Assembly (NCBI RefSeq): GCF_031851795.1 | Contig: NZ_CP134696.1 | Coordinates: 2,651,001-2,715,000, forward strand | Reading direction: 5' to 3' | Source of the DNA: Pontibacter sp. G13 | GTDB lineage: Bacteria; Bacteroidota; Bacteroidia; J057 | Length of the DNA stretch: 64,000 nt | Shown: one piece after another, positions 25,752 to 34,687 of the stretch | How positions within the stretch are numbered: the first letter of the stretch is position 1 | How the letters are laid out: every line of letters starts with the position of its first letter | Position numbers and translations under genes: made by a program | The notes under the pieces: generated by a model | The model's database searches: none | Told to the model about the DNA's origin: nothing | The model's input: the letters and a program-made list of their open reading frames with translations, nothing else

Positions 25752-26141
25752 ATGAAATCACCTGCATTCCTCCTTCTGATTCCGCTGATGTTACTCACCA
25801 GCTGCATCGGCGACAAACAGATGCTCGTCACCTATTCCATCAAAAACAAGACCTCCGACACGCTTTGGATAGGCTACCCCGGCAACTTTGAGTACCTCCC
25901 CTACTCGAATCTATTCGAGCTCCCTCCGACTATTGCGCTCGCACCCGGCTCCAAAAAACACATTGCCTATACCCCATGCATTTGTGCATTCGGAGATTGT
26001 CAGGGGAATATTCAGGACATTCTCAGCAACCAAGAGCCATTTCTGGTATTCGGGGATTCGCTCAGATATCTCCCGCTGCCTACCCGCTGGGCCGATTGGA
26101 AGATCAAGAAGCGTCAGGCGACGATGACCATGCGGAAGTAG
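25752..26141 (+). CDS. Small lipoprotein, unknown function
   Basis: 129 residues with a lipoprotein signal (MKSPAFLLLIPLMLLTSC, Cys18). The mature part (KNKTSDTLWIGYPGNFEYLPYSNLF...) is probably beta-rich, with a CICAFGDC segment of three cysteines near residues 76-83 that could form a disulfide or bind metal. No family was recognised. It is divergent from the M64 peptidase gene. Confidence 0.6.
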   Translation: MKSPAFLLLIPLMLLTSCIGDKQMLVTYSIKNKTSDTLWIGYPGNFEYLPYSNLFELPPTIALAPGSKKHIAYTPCICAFGDCQGNIQDILSNQEPFLVFGDSLRYLPLPTRWADWKIKKRQATMTMRK

Positions 26142-26224
26142 CGAAAGCAGAATTGGGCCCATTTTCACCATCAAACGCCCATTCCTCACCTTCTACAGAT
26201 CTGCGGACCTTTGTTGATTTGTGT

Positions 26225-26659
26225 ATGAAACATTCAACAAACATTCCCGCACAGCAACAGCTCAATTCCTCCGTCCCGGACCATTCTCGCAAGGCCATCC
26301 TTGCACGCGGTTGTGACCCGGAATTGTCAAGGGCTTTTGCCAAGGCAATCCCCCCACAGATCGGAAACCCGGTCTACGTGCCCACTACCGATGATGTAGA
26401 CTTCTTCGAGAAACTGAAATCTCAAGCATGGTCTGTGATCTATTTTGCCCCCGGTGCCTGTCGGTTTGACGCAGCCAAACGCGCGATTCCCGGTAGCAAT
26501 CAGGAGACTCGCTCTTGGAGTCTGGAGGACTATCGTGCCCTAGTCCGGCAGCATCAGGGAGCCACCGTGCCGATCGTCGAAAGCCTCTATGAGCATGAAT
26601 CTTTGGAGCGATTGATCGAGGCGCTTGCAGATGCCCCCGAAGTATCTGACCAGTCTTGA
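26225..26659 (+). CDS. Conserved hypothetical protein
   Basis: 144 residues from the ATG at 26225. The frame is open further upstream, but that part overlaps the lipoprotein gene and looks random. The core is VPTTDDVDFFEKLKSQAWSVIYFAPGACRFDAAKRAIPG followed by SWSLEDYRALVRQHQGATVPIVESLYEHESLERLIEAL, a compact alpha/beta pattern I associate with an uncharacterised conserved family. It has no signal peptide. A hairpin-rich repeat element follows. Confidence 0.6.
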   Translation: MKHSTNIPAQQQLNSSVPDHSRKAILARGCDPELSRAFAKAIPPQIGNPVYVPTTDDVDFFEKLKSQAWSVIYFAPGACRFDAAKRAIPGSNQETRSWSLEDYRALVRQHQGATVPIVESLYEHESLERLIEALADAPEVSDQS

Positions 26660-26691
26660 ATTCATACTTTTTAGGCAGTTACATGCGCTCG

Positions 26692-26729
26692 GGCGGTGAT
26701 CTTTGACAAATCACCGCCTGAGCTTTTTG
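26692..26729 (+). terminator. Probable terminator after the 26225-26659 gene
   Basis: CGGGCGGTGA pairs with TCACCGCCTG around a TCTTTGACAAA loop and is followed by AGCTTTTTG. Confidence 0.65.
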
Positions 26730-26745
26730 AGGGTCTTGAGCATGA

Positions 26746-27213
26746 TTTGGGCGTCCCCCGGCGTGCGGGCATTATGAAAATTCCCTGAGACAAGCGTCGC
26801 CGGGGCGGGCTATTCAGGGGTACGCTGGCGCTCCCGTCCTCGGATCATTTGGCGAGCGTTGAATATCCAAGTCAGCGCATTGCATTTGTCCAACATGGGC
26901 CCAATTTCCCCCTTTCCTCGGACCTCGCTGACGCTCGCCCTTCCTATCCCTGACGCCGCCGCAAGCCTGCCCACTTCCATCCTGAATCTGTGCGGATGGC
27001 CTTGCAGCGGTGTGAAGCGCCTGAAGGATTCAGTCGGTGGAAAGCAGGAGCAGAGTTGGGGCGACCAGTTGCTCCAGCATCTCCCCTCTACCAGATGAAC
27101 CCATATTCCACCGACCGAGCGAACAGCGAGTCCGTAAGGTGCTGACCCCGCGACTCAGCCTGCCAAGCGACATGCAGAGATCCTAGCGCGGGGACACACC
27201 CACATACGCCCAA
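26746..27213. repeat. Dispersed intergenic element, copy D (full length)
   Basis: About 468 bp from the left terminus TTTGGGCGTCCCCCGGCG to the right terminus ...CATACGCCCAA. It contains every block seen in the shorter copies: CCGTCCTCGGATC, CCTCGGACCTCGCTGACGCT, TCCCTGACGCCGCCGCA, the core GCGGATGGCCTTGCAGCGGT, and GACCCCGCGACT. The outer ends are inverted repeats of each other. Confidence 0.8.
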
Positions 27214-27337
27214 TCAGCCAAGCCCATCTTTTCCCAAATATGTAAATTCCCTATTTCGAAGTAAGAAGAATGCACAAGGTGTCCGAGAGACTATTACCAA
27301 AACTGGTATAATTGAATAAATAGTCAAAACACCCGCC

Positions 27338-27976
27338 ATGCCATTCTCCTATATGTTGGAAGCCCCTGTGGCCCTCTCTCTCATGTTGATGATCATCGCC
27401 TTCGGATCGTGGGCGCTGGTAGACGAAAACATCCGCGACAAGCACACCTTGATTCCGTACGACATGATTGTCTACAAGGAATTCTACCGGTTGATCACGT
27501 CGGGATTCATCCACGGGACGTATCTGCATTTGCTGTTCAATTTGATGACGTTCTACTTCTTCGCGTTCATATTGGAGTATCGGGTAGGCCACGTCAATTT
27601 CCTCCTGATCTATCTGTTGGGGCTATTGATCAGCAACCTCGCCACCACTTTGAGATATCGCACCGACACCAGTTACGAAGGCAGTATCGGGGCATCAGGA
27701 GCGATCAGCGCGGTAGTATTTGCGGCGGTCATCTCCAATCCCTACCTCAAATTTGGGTTTCCCATCCTTTCCGACAAGTACGAGGCATTGCGGATCCCCG
27801 GGATTTTGGTGGCTGCGGTCTATCTGATCTACACGGGCTACAAATACCTCAAACCTCAAGACGACAATATCAACCACACGGCTCACTTATGGGGCGCTAT
27901 CGCAGGCATAGGGTTGACCTTTGTATTGCATCCTCGTGTGCTGGTGATCTGGGAGCGATTCCTCCACACGTGGTAG
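27338..27976 (+). CDS. Rhomboid family intramembrane serine protease
   Basis: The 212-residue protein with six predicted membrane helices shows the rhomboid catalytic dyad: Ser120 in GSIGASGAIS and His183 in NHTAHLWGAIAG. The HxxxN-type motif of helix 2 is HLLFN (His64, Asn68). Rhomboids cut single-pass membrane proteins within the bilayer; the substrate is not evident. The gene stands alone, with 174 bp before murB. Confidence 0.92.
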   Translation: MPFSYMLEAPVALSLMLMIIAFGSWALVDENIRDKHTLIPYDMIVYKEFYRLITSGFIHGTYLHLLFNLMTFYFFAFILEYRVGHVNFLLIYLLGLLISNLATTLRYRTDTSYEGSIGASGAISAVVFAAVISNPYLKFGFPILSDKYEALRIPGILVAAVYLIYTGYKYLKPQDDNINHTAHLWGAIAGIGLTFVLHPRVLVIWERFLHTW

Positions 27977-28150
27977 AAGAATTTCAGGACTCGCAGGGTC
28001 CGGTTGTGGTACTGGGGAACACATACCCGACCAAACGGCGAGATACCCTCGGAATGGAAATCCATCCGGGGGATTTTGGTTTGCGGGGATGTCCATTGCT
28101 TATTCTCGTAATAATGCTGAATTTCGCTGACTCACTGCCAAATCCTATCC

Positions 28151-29167
28151 ATGCCTCACATTGAGACCGATTTCTCCCTCAAGCCCTACAATACTTTCGG
28201 GCTCGCCGTGAATGCCAAATGGTTCCTATCCATCGAGTCCGAGGAGGACATGCGCAATTTCCTCATCGACAATGGTCCGCATGGTCGCGAGATCTTGATT
28301 TTGGGGGGAGGCAGCAATGTCCTTTTCACGCAAGATTTTGAGGGAATCGTGCTCCATAACCGCATCCAAGGACGAGAAGTCATCCGCGAAACGGACGACC
28401 ATGTATGGGTCAAACTCGGAGCTGGGGAGAACTGGCATCAGTCAGTCCGCTACACGATCGACCAAGGATGGGGCGGAATCGAGAACCTTTCCTTGATTCC
28501 CGGCTCGGTCGGTGCGGCACCTATCCAAAATATCGGAGCTTATGGCGTGGAAGTGAAAGATGTATTCGACCATCTGGAAGCCATCCATCTGGACACGGGG
28601 GTCATTCACTCCTTTGATCGGGCAGCCTGTGAATTTGGCTATCGAGACAGCATCTTCAAACGGGATGCAAAAGGCTCATTCATGATTACCCGAGTGGTCT
28701 TGAAGCTCGCCAAACAACCTGTCTTGAACACCTCTTACGGCGCTATTTCACAAGAATTGGCCAAACGCTCGGACGCTCCCACGATTCGATCTGTGAGTGA
28801 GGTCGTGTGCGAGATCCGTTCTTCCAAATTGCCCGATCCTGCCCAAATCGGCAATGCAGGAAGCTTTTTCAAGAATCCAGTAGTCTCGCAGGAATTGTTT
28901 CAGGCGATTCAGCAGAAGCATCCCCAAGCCCCCCACTACCCACAATCGGACGGACAGATCAAGGTCCCAGCAGGATGGCTCATCCAAACAGCCGGATTCA
29001 AGGGCATGAATCGCGGCACGTATGGCGTACATGATCGTCAGGCATTGGTCTTGGTAAATTATGGCGGGGCGAGTGGCCAGGAGATTTTCAATCTATCCAC
29101 GGAGATCCGCCAAGCCGTGCATGATCAGTTTGGGATTTGGCTGGAAAGAGAGGTGAATATCATCTAG
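28151..29167 (+). CDS. murB: UDP-N-acetylenolpyruvoylglucosamine reductase
   Basis: MurB makes UDP-N-acetylmuramate in peptidoglycan synthesis using FAD and NADPH. The 338-residue protein has the FAD-binding segment ILGGGSNVLF near 54-63, the GSVGAAPIQNIGAYGVEVKD block near 118-137, the catalytic proton donor Ser in GNAGSFFKNPVV near 235, and the terminal AGWLIQTAGFKG. Its length and the Tyr-loop region (CEFGYRDSIFK) fit type I MurB as in E. coli. It starts LKPYNTFGL, the expected family opening. No other mur gene is adjacent. Confidence 0.96.
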   Translation: MPHIETDFSLKPYNTFGLAVNAKWFLSIESEEDMRNFLIDNGPHGREILILGGGSNVLFTQDFEGIVLHNRIQGREVIRETDDHVWVKLGAGENWHQSVRYTIDQGWGGIENLSLIPGSVGAAPIQNIGAYGVEVKDVFDHLEAIHLDTGVIHSFDRAACEFGYRDSIFKRDAKGSFMITRVVLKLAKQPVLNTSYGAISQELAKRSDAPTIRSVSEVVCEIRSSKLPDPAQIGNAGSFFKNPVVSQELFQAIQQKHPQAPHYPQSDGQIKVPAGWLIQTAGFKGMNRGTYGVHDRQALVLVNYGGASGQEIFNLSTEIRQAVHDQFGIWLEREVNII

Positions 29168-29322
29168 CTTGATGCCTTTCATCCATGTCCAACAGCTACT
29201 CAGCAGCATAGTTGGACGAGTGAGTCTTTGAACGCGCATTTCAGCTATGCGAAAGGTTATTTTTGATTAGGTAATCCACCATTCGAAGAGACCGCTCATT
29301 TAGTTCCGATTGCTGAAAAGCT

Positions 29323-31389
29323 ATGATCCAAGCCACATCACCGTCCCAAATCCCCGCCATGCCTCAAGTCCAAACCTACATTGAGGTCCTACAATATCGA
29401 GCCGCCCACCAAGGCGACAAGCTAGCCTTTGGGTTTCTGGAGAAGGGAGAAACCCTCACCCAGACCTTCAGCTACGCTGAATTGGACGCGCAGGCCCAAG
29501 TCATTGCTGCTTACCTCCAGACCAAATGCCAGCCCGGCGATAGAGCCATGTTGGTGTATCCATCGGGATTGGATTACATCGCGGCATTCTTCGGATGTTT
29601 GTATGCTGGAGTCATCGCGGTCCCGATTTATCCTCCCCAGATGGGACGTCAACAAGATCGAATCTTCACCATTCTGAAAGACAGTGAAGCTTCCATTTGC
29701 CTGACGACCGGGCATATTCTGGAGATGATCGGCAAAGGGGCTCCCGAGCTACTTTCAAACGATCACATCGAATGGCTGGACAGCACACAGATCCCTGCCA
29801 ACCAAGGAAATAACTGGGTTGACCCTGAGGTATCGGCTGATCATCTGGCATTCCTTCAGTACACCTCTGGGTCGACTGGAACGCCCAAGGGTGTCATGGT
29901 TTCGCACCGCAATCTCATCGCGAACCAGCAAATGATTTCCACCGCCTTCCAGACCAGTGAAGACAGCGTGGTCGTAGGTTGGTTGCCGCTTTACCACGAT
30001 ATGGGATTGATCGGAAATATCCTCAATCCAGTCTACAATGGAGGCTCCATGTATCTCATGACTCCATTGGCATTTCTCCAACGTCCCATGAGGTGGCTGG
30101 AAGCTGTCCAGACCTACAAGGGGACCCACTCCGGCGGACCTAACTTTGCCTATGAACTGTTGGTCGCCAAATCCACAGTGGAAGAGATCGCTCAGTTGGA
30201 CCTTTCCTGCTGGGAGAAGGCATTTTGTGGAGCAGAACCCGTAAGGGCCGATACACTCAAGAAGTTTTCGGATCGATTTGCTTCAGCCAAATTCAACCAG
30301 AATGCCCTGTATCCCTGCTTCGGGATGGCGGAAACCACCCTGTTCGTTTCTGGGAAATCAGGTCAGAGTGAAAACATCATCCTACACGTCGATCAGACCG
30401 ATCTCGCCGAGAACCGAATTTCCTTATTGTCCCCAGAACATCCCAATGCAATCCCGATGGTCAGCAATGGGACCAAATGGCTGGACGAAAATTGGGCCAT
30501 CGTCGATCCTGAGACTTGCACCACAAAAGCTCCTTTGGAAGTAGGCGAGCTATGGGTATCTGGACCACACGTAGCTGAGGGCTATTGGAACAAACCCGAG
30601 GTTACGACTGAGACTTTCCAAGCGAAGACCAGCGATGGAGCGGGGCCTTTTCTACGAACGGGCGATCTGGCATTCATCCACGAAGGCAATTTGTATATCT
30701 GTGGCAGGCTCAAAGACCTCATCATCATCCGAGGCAAAAACCACTATCCACAGGATATCGAACATACCGTATTCTCCAGCCATCCTGCGCTCAAGCAGGG
30801 CGGCACTGCGGCGTTCTCCGTCAATATGAATGGTCAGGAGGAATTGATCGTGGTGCAGGAAGTGGAGCGCGGAGCATTGAAGAAAATCCCCGAGGATGAA
30901 GTTTTCCAAAGCATCCGAATGGCGGTTTCGCAAGCCCATGACCTCCAAATCCGCTCGATCGTCTTGATCAAGCAGAGATCCATTGCCAAAACTTCCAGCG
31001 GAAAAATCCAGCGCAAGGCCACCAAACAGGCTTTTCTGGATCGCTCATTGATGATCGAGGCTCAATGGGATGGATTGGCTTCTTCCTCAGAAGTGGAGTC
31101 TCCCGCATCTCCCGCCGAAGCGCCACAAACAGAAGTTTCCACTGCCACACTTCGGGCATTCATCGTGACATGGCTGGCAGGGAAACTCCAGATTGCCGAG
31201 TCTGATATCGATGCAGAAGAGCCATTGAATGCCTATGGCGTAGACTCCATGATGACCGCCGAATTCGAGAAGGCCGTGTCTGAGTTTATTGGGGTGGAAT
31301 GGCCAGTGACCGACTATCTGATGCACGAACCATCCATTCATGAGATTGCCGTAAGAGGCATCGAATTCAGAGAAGAGAATCAGGCATAA
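29323..31389 (+). CDS. Fatty acyl-AMP ligase fused to an acyl carrier protein domain
   Basis: The 688-residue protein starts with an adenylation domain of the fatty acyl-AMP ligase type (AMP-binding signature YTSGSTGTPKGVMVSH near 179-194, PLYHDMGLIGNIL, and the C-terminal GRLKDLIIIRGKNHYPQDIE). A Ser/Pro-rich linker (about 580-605) leads to an acyl carrier domain with the phosphopantetheine Ser near 642 in YGVDSMMTAEFE. FAALs activate fatty acids as acyl-AMP and load them onto a carrier domain, feeding polyketide, lipopeptide or lipid pathways. Here the carrier is in cis, but no PKS or NRPS gene is nearby; the SDR downstream is the only candidate partner. An internal ATG (MPQVQTYIEVL) could be the start. 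Confidence 0.9.
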   Translation: MIQATSPSQIPAMPQVQTYIEVLQYRAAHQGDKLAFGFLEKGETLTQTFSYAELDAQAQVIAAYLQTKCQPGDRAMLVYPSGLDYIAAFFGCLYAGVIAVPIYPPQMGRQQDRIFTILKDSEASICLTTGHILEMIGKGAPELLSNDHIEWLDSTQIPANQGNNWVDPEVSADHLAFLQYTSGSTGTPKGVMVSHRNLIANQQMISTAFQTSEDSVVVGWLPLYHDMGLIGNILNPVYNGGSMYLMTPLAFLQRPMRWLEAVQTYKGTHSGGPNFAYELLVAKSTVEEIAQLDLSCWEKAFCGAEPVRADTLKKFSDRFASAKFNQNALYPCFGMAETTLFVSGKSGQSENIILHVDQTDLAENRISLLSPEHPNAIPMVSNGTKWLDENWAIVDPETCTTKAPLEVGELWVSGPHVAEGYWNKPEVTTETFQAKTSDGAGPFLRTGDLAFIHEGNLYICGRLKDLIIIRGKNHYPQDIEHTVFSSHPALKQGGTAAFSVNMNGQEELIVVQEVERGALKKIPEDEVFQSIRMAVSQAHDLQIRSIVLIKQRSIAKTSSGKIQRKATKQAFLDRSLMIEAQWDGLASSSEVESPASPAEAPQTEVSTATLRAFIVTWLAGKLQIAESDIDAEEPLNAYGVDSMMTAEFEKAVSEFIGVEWPVTDYLMHEPSIHEIAVRGIEFREENQA

Positions 31390-31446
31390 CGCCAATCCAC
31401 CTTGACGGGTATGTCATAAAATCTCCGATTTCGTATTCAAATCATC

Positions 31447-31490
31447 ATCCCGTTGGTAGCAATTGTGACTTGCCGCCAACGGGATTCCTT
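31447..31490 (+). terminator. Terminator of the FAAL-ACP gene
   Basis: ATCCCGTTGG (31447-31456) pairs perfectly with CCAACGGGAT (31476-31485) around a 19-nt loop, followed by TCCTTTATT. It separates the FAAL-ACP gene from the SDR gene. Confidence 0.7.
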
Positions 31491-31623
31491 TATTCGTGCC
31501 CATGAGATCTGGCCAACCTGTGAGGAGTGGTTAGTAATTTCTGAAAAATGCAATTACATCTCGAACGTAGTAAGGGTAAATTGAATGTCTGAATGAGGGA
31601 ATCATCCTCCAAATCATCTCAAC

Positions 31624-32517
31624 ATGGCAAGTAAAGTTGTAATCACCGGAGCCGGCGGCGGCTTCGGCAAGCTCACCGTCAAATCCCTACTAGATGCTGG
31701 ACATCAGGTCGTGGGTACCATGAGAGCCGTGAATGGCAGAAACAAGGAAAAGGCCGCAGAGTTGACCGCAATGGGCGCCCAAATTGTGGAAATGGATGTC
31801 ACGCAGACTACAAGTGTAGAAGCAGGCATAAAAGCGGCATCCGAGCAGTTGGGCGGACTGGATGTAGTCATCAACAATGCAGGGGTAGGCGTTATCGGTA
31901 TGCAAGAGCACTTCACCCCAGAGGATTGGCAGAAGGTATTCGAAGTGAATGTCTTTGGTGTCCAGCGGGTAGTGAGAGCAGCAGCTCCCATGATGCGTGC
32001 CCAACAATCTGGTCTACTCATCTATGTGTCTTCCCTCTTGGGTCGAATGTGCATGCCTTTTTACGGACCCTACAATGCCTCCAAATTTGCCTTAGAAGCC
32101 TTGGCTGAAAACTATCGGATAGAACTTTCGTCATTCGGCGTGGAAAATGCCATCGTGGAACCGGGTGGATTTGAAACGGAGTTCTTTGCTAATCTGATCC
32201 AACCGAGTGATCAGGGTCGTGCAGAATCCTATGGAGAATTCATGGAAGCTCCTGCACAGATGGGCCAGAGCTTTGGAGCGGCGCTAGCTGCCAACCAGGA
32301 ACAAGATCCACAAAAGGTCGCAGACGCCATTACTTCGTTGATCGATATGCCTCGGGGCAAAAAACCCTTCCGTACGACAGTGGATTACATGGGCATGGGC
32401 GACCAAGTAGTGAAACTCAATGAGGTTCAAGAGCAGGCGATGAGTGGAGTATTTGGCGCTTTTGGCATCGGTAACTTGCTGAACGTAGGGTCTCAAGCTC
32501 CTGCTGATTCCAACTAG
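31624..32517 (+). CDS. Short-chain dehydrogenase/reductase (SDR) family oxidoreductase
   Basis: This 297-residue classical SDR has the nucleotide-binding TGAGGGFG motif at 8-15, DVTQ near 58-61, NNAGVG near 88, the catalytic Ser in IYVSSLLG, and the Tyr150/Lys154 pair in YGPYNASKFALEAL. An Arg (TMRAVN) after the second strand would favour NADP(H). The substrate is unknown. Its position after the fatty acyl-AMP ligase could mean a reduction step on the same acyl product, but a terminator and 230 bp separate them. It converges on recG with 6 bp between stops. Confidence 0.9.
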   Translation: MASKVVITGAGGGFGKLTVKSLLDAGHQVVGTMRAVNGRNKEKAAELTAMGAQIVEMDVTQTTSVEAGIKAASEQLGGLDVVINNAGVGVIGMQEHFTPEDWQKVFEVNVFGVQRVVRAAAPMMRAQQSGLLIYVSSLLGRMCMPFYGPYNASKFALEALAENYRIELSSFGVENAIVEPGGFETEFFANLIQPSDQGRAESYGEFMEAPAQMGQSFGAALAANQEQDPQKVADAITSLIDMPRGKKPFRTTVDYMGMGDQVVKLNEVQEQAMSGVFGAFGIGNLLNVGSQAPADSN

Positions 32518-32523
32518 GGCTGT

Positions 32524-34626
32524 CTAAGCCACGGACCCAATCATCCCGAATCGAGCTCGATATGCTCTAAGCGCCTGGATCATCATCTGATGTTCAGGCG
32601 CTTGCATTTGGGGGTCAGTCTCAGCAATCTCGAAAGCTGCCGCTCTGGCCTCCTTGAGGATGGCTTGATCCTCTATGATATTGGCCAATTGAAACTCAGG
32701 CAGTCCGCTCTGGCGTGTTCCGAGAAAATCACCGGGGCCCCGCAATTCCAGATCGATTTCGCTGATCTTGAAGCCGTCGGTCGTATCCCGCATGGCTGCA
32801 AGACGCTTTTTCCCATCTTCGGACAATTTGTGTCCAGCCATGAGCACGCAATAGGATTGTTCCGATCCTCGACCTACCCGCCCTCGCAACTGATGCAATT
32901 GGGAGAGTCCAAATCGCTCTGCATGCTCGATGAGCATAATGGAGGAGTTGGGTACATCCACGCCGACCTCAATCACGGTGGTTGACACCAAAATCTGCGT
33001 CTGGTTCTTGACAAACTGCTCCATCTCGATGTCCTTGTCCTCTGCCTTCATTTTGCCGTGCACCAATCCTACCCGGAAATTCGGAAAGGCCCTTTGCAGC
33101 AACTCGTGCCCTTTCTCGGCGGCGATGAGATCGAGCTTTTCGGATTCCTCCACCAACGGATAGACCACATAGGCTTGCCGCCCTTTTTCCAATTCACGAC
33201 GGATAAATCCAAAGACCTCCAATCGTTTGTTTTCATGATGGACGAGGGTTTTGATCGGTTTTCTTCCGGGGGGCAATTCATCAATGACAGACACATCCAC
33301 ATCACCATAGAGCGTCATCGCCAGCGTCCGAGGAATCGGAGTAGCGGTCATGATGAGGTTGTGGGGAAATGGCTGTGCCTTGGCCCAGAGTTTGGCACGT
33401 TGGACCACGCCGAATTTGTGCTGCTCATCCACTACCACCAAGCCTAGTTTTTGGAACTTCACGGAATCCTCGATCAGGGCGTGGGTACCGATGGCGATAT
33501 CCACCTCGCCTGATTCGATAGCTGCCAGATGTGCTTTCCGCTCTTTGGCTTTTTGGCCACCAACGAGCAGCGCGGTTTTCATTCCGGCCTTCTCTGCGAG
33601 CTTGGTCAATTTCTGGAAGTGCTGATCCGCCAAAATGGCTGTTGGAGCCATCAAGGCTGTTTGAAAGCCATTGTCCTTGGCCATCAAAGAGGTCATGAAC
33701 GCCACCATTGTTTTGCCACTCCCGACATCCCCTTGGACCAGTCGATTCATTTGGACAGGTCGCTTGAGATCCGCTCTGATTTCCTTCAATACACGTTTTT
33801 GTGCCCCTGTCAATTCGAAGGGCATGTGCTGGTCGTAAAAATCGTTGAAGTGGGGTCCAATTGTTGGAAAAGGGTTGGCAGCATGCTCTGTCCGAAAATT
33901 GGAGCGTTTGTGCGCCATGAGCAACTGGAAAAAGAACAGTTCTTCAAATTTCAATCTTCTCCGCGCTTGTTTGAGATGCTCAAAGCTCTGGGGAAAATGG
34001 ATATTCGTAAGTGCATCGTGCCTACCCATGAGTCGATACGTCTGAAGCAATTCTTCAGGAAGGTTCTCCTCGATGTGGGCGTGTGCTTCCTCCAACATCC
34101 CGAACATCACGCTTCGGAAACCTCGGGCGTCCAGACCTATTCGGGTCAATTTGTCCGAAGAGGGGTAAAACGGAATGATCTTGAGGACATGTTTGGTACC
34201 TGACTCAGGGCTAATGCGGTCGATCTCGGGATGGACGATCTGGACTTTTCCGTTGAATCGATTGACCTTGCCGAACAGGGCAACTTCCACGCCTACGGGT
34301 AAGCTCGATTCTACATATCTCACTCCCTGAAACCAAGTGAGTCCCAAAGTACCGGAGCCATCCGAGAAGGTGGCCTGGAGGACGCTTCGGCCTCGCTTGC
34401 TGGAATTTTTGGAGACTCCGGAGATTTTACCCACGAGGGTTACATGCGGATCTCCTCCACCGATATCCCGAATCTTCGTGACATTGCTACGATCGACGTA
34501 TTTGCGAGGGAAATAGACCAGGAGATCGCCATAGGTACGGATGTTGGCTTCCTGCTTGAGAAGTTGTGCGCGTTGAGGACCGACACGCTTGAGGTAGGTA
34601 ATGTCTTTTTGCCAGATTTGATGCAT
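32524..34626 (-). CDS. recG: ATP-dependent DNA helicase RecG
   Basis: RecG reverses stalled replication forks and branch-migrates Holliday junctions. The 700-residue protein has the N-terminal wedge/OB domain (about 1-150, PRKYVDRSNVTKI), Walker A GDVGSGKT at 299-306, the DExH box DEQH at 400-403 (VVVDEQHKFG), MTATPIPRTLA, the C-terminal helicase motifs STTVIEVGVDVPNS and QLHQLRGRVGRG, and the TRG region SDGFKISEIDLELRGPGDFLGTRQSG-like motif near the end. Length and motif order are normal. Confidence 0.97.
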   Translation of the reverse strand: MHQIWQKDITYLKRVGPQRAQLLKQEANIRTYGDLLVYFPRKYVDRSNVTKIRDIGGGDPHVTLVGKISGVSKNSSKRGRSVLQATFSDGSGTLGLTWFQGVRYVESSLPVGVEVALFGKVNRFNGKVQIVHPEIDRISPESGTKHVLKIIPFYPSSDKLTRIGLDARGFRSVMFGMLEEAHAHIEENLPEELLQTYRLMGRHDALTNIHFPQSFEHLKQARRRLKFEELFFFQLLMAHKRSNFRTEHAANPFPTIGPHFNDFYDQHMPFELTGAQKRVLKEIRADLKRPVQMNRLVQGDVGSGKTMVAFMTSLMAKDNGFQTALMAPTAILADQHFQKLTKLAEKAGMKTALLVGGQKAKERKAHLAAIESGEVDIAIGTHALIEDSVKFQKLGLVVVDEQHKFGVVQRAKLWAKAQPFPHNLIMTATPIPRTLAMTLYGDVDVSVIDELPPGRKPIKTLVHHENKRLEVFGFIRRELEKGRQAYVVYPLVEESEKLDLIAAEKGHELLQRAFPNFRVGLVHGKMKAEDKDIEMEQFVKNQTQILVSTTVIEVGVDVPNSSIMLIEHAERFGLSQLHQLRGRVGRGSEQSYCVLMAGHKLSEDGKKRLAAMRDTTDGFKISEIDLELRGPGDFLGTRQSGLPEFQLANIIEDQAILKEARAAAFEIAETDPQMQAPEHQMMIQALRAYRARFGMIGSVA

Positions 34627-34687
34627 GGACCGCCCGGTGAAGCCAATTACTTAAAATTACACCAGACGGTCCGGTCTTGCAAATAGA

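Larger units (their letters stand above)
26660..27337. other. Gene-free region holding a full-length dispersed element
   Basis: The 678-bp gap contains copy D of the dispersed family (26746-27213) and no supportable gene. Just after the preceding stop, CGGGCGGTGATCTTTG / TCACCGCCTG (26692-26720) forms a hairpin followed by AGCTTTTTGA, a likely terminator for the upstream gene. Confidence 0.6.

Noticed and set aside
27409-28164. 251-codon open frame overlapping the rhomboid gene
   Set aside because: It is a shifted frame of the rhomboid coding sequence, whose Ser/His dyad and membrane helices are unambiguous.
29186-29216. Hairpin GTCCAAC...GTTGGAC after murB as a terminator
   Set aside because: The 7-bp stem has a 17-nt loop and no T tract, so it is too weak to call.
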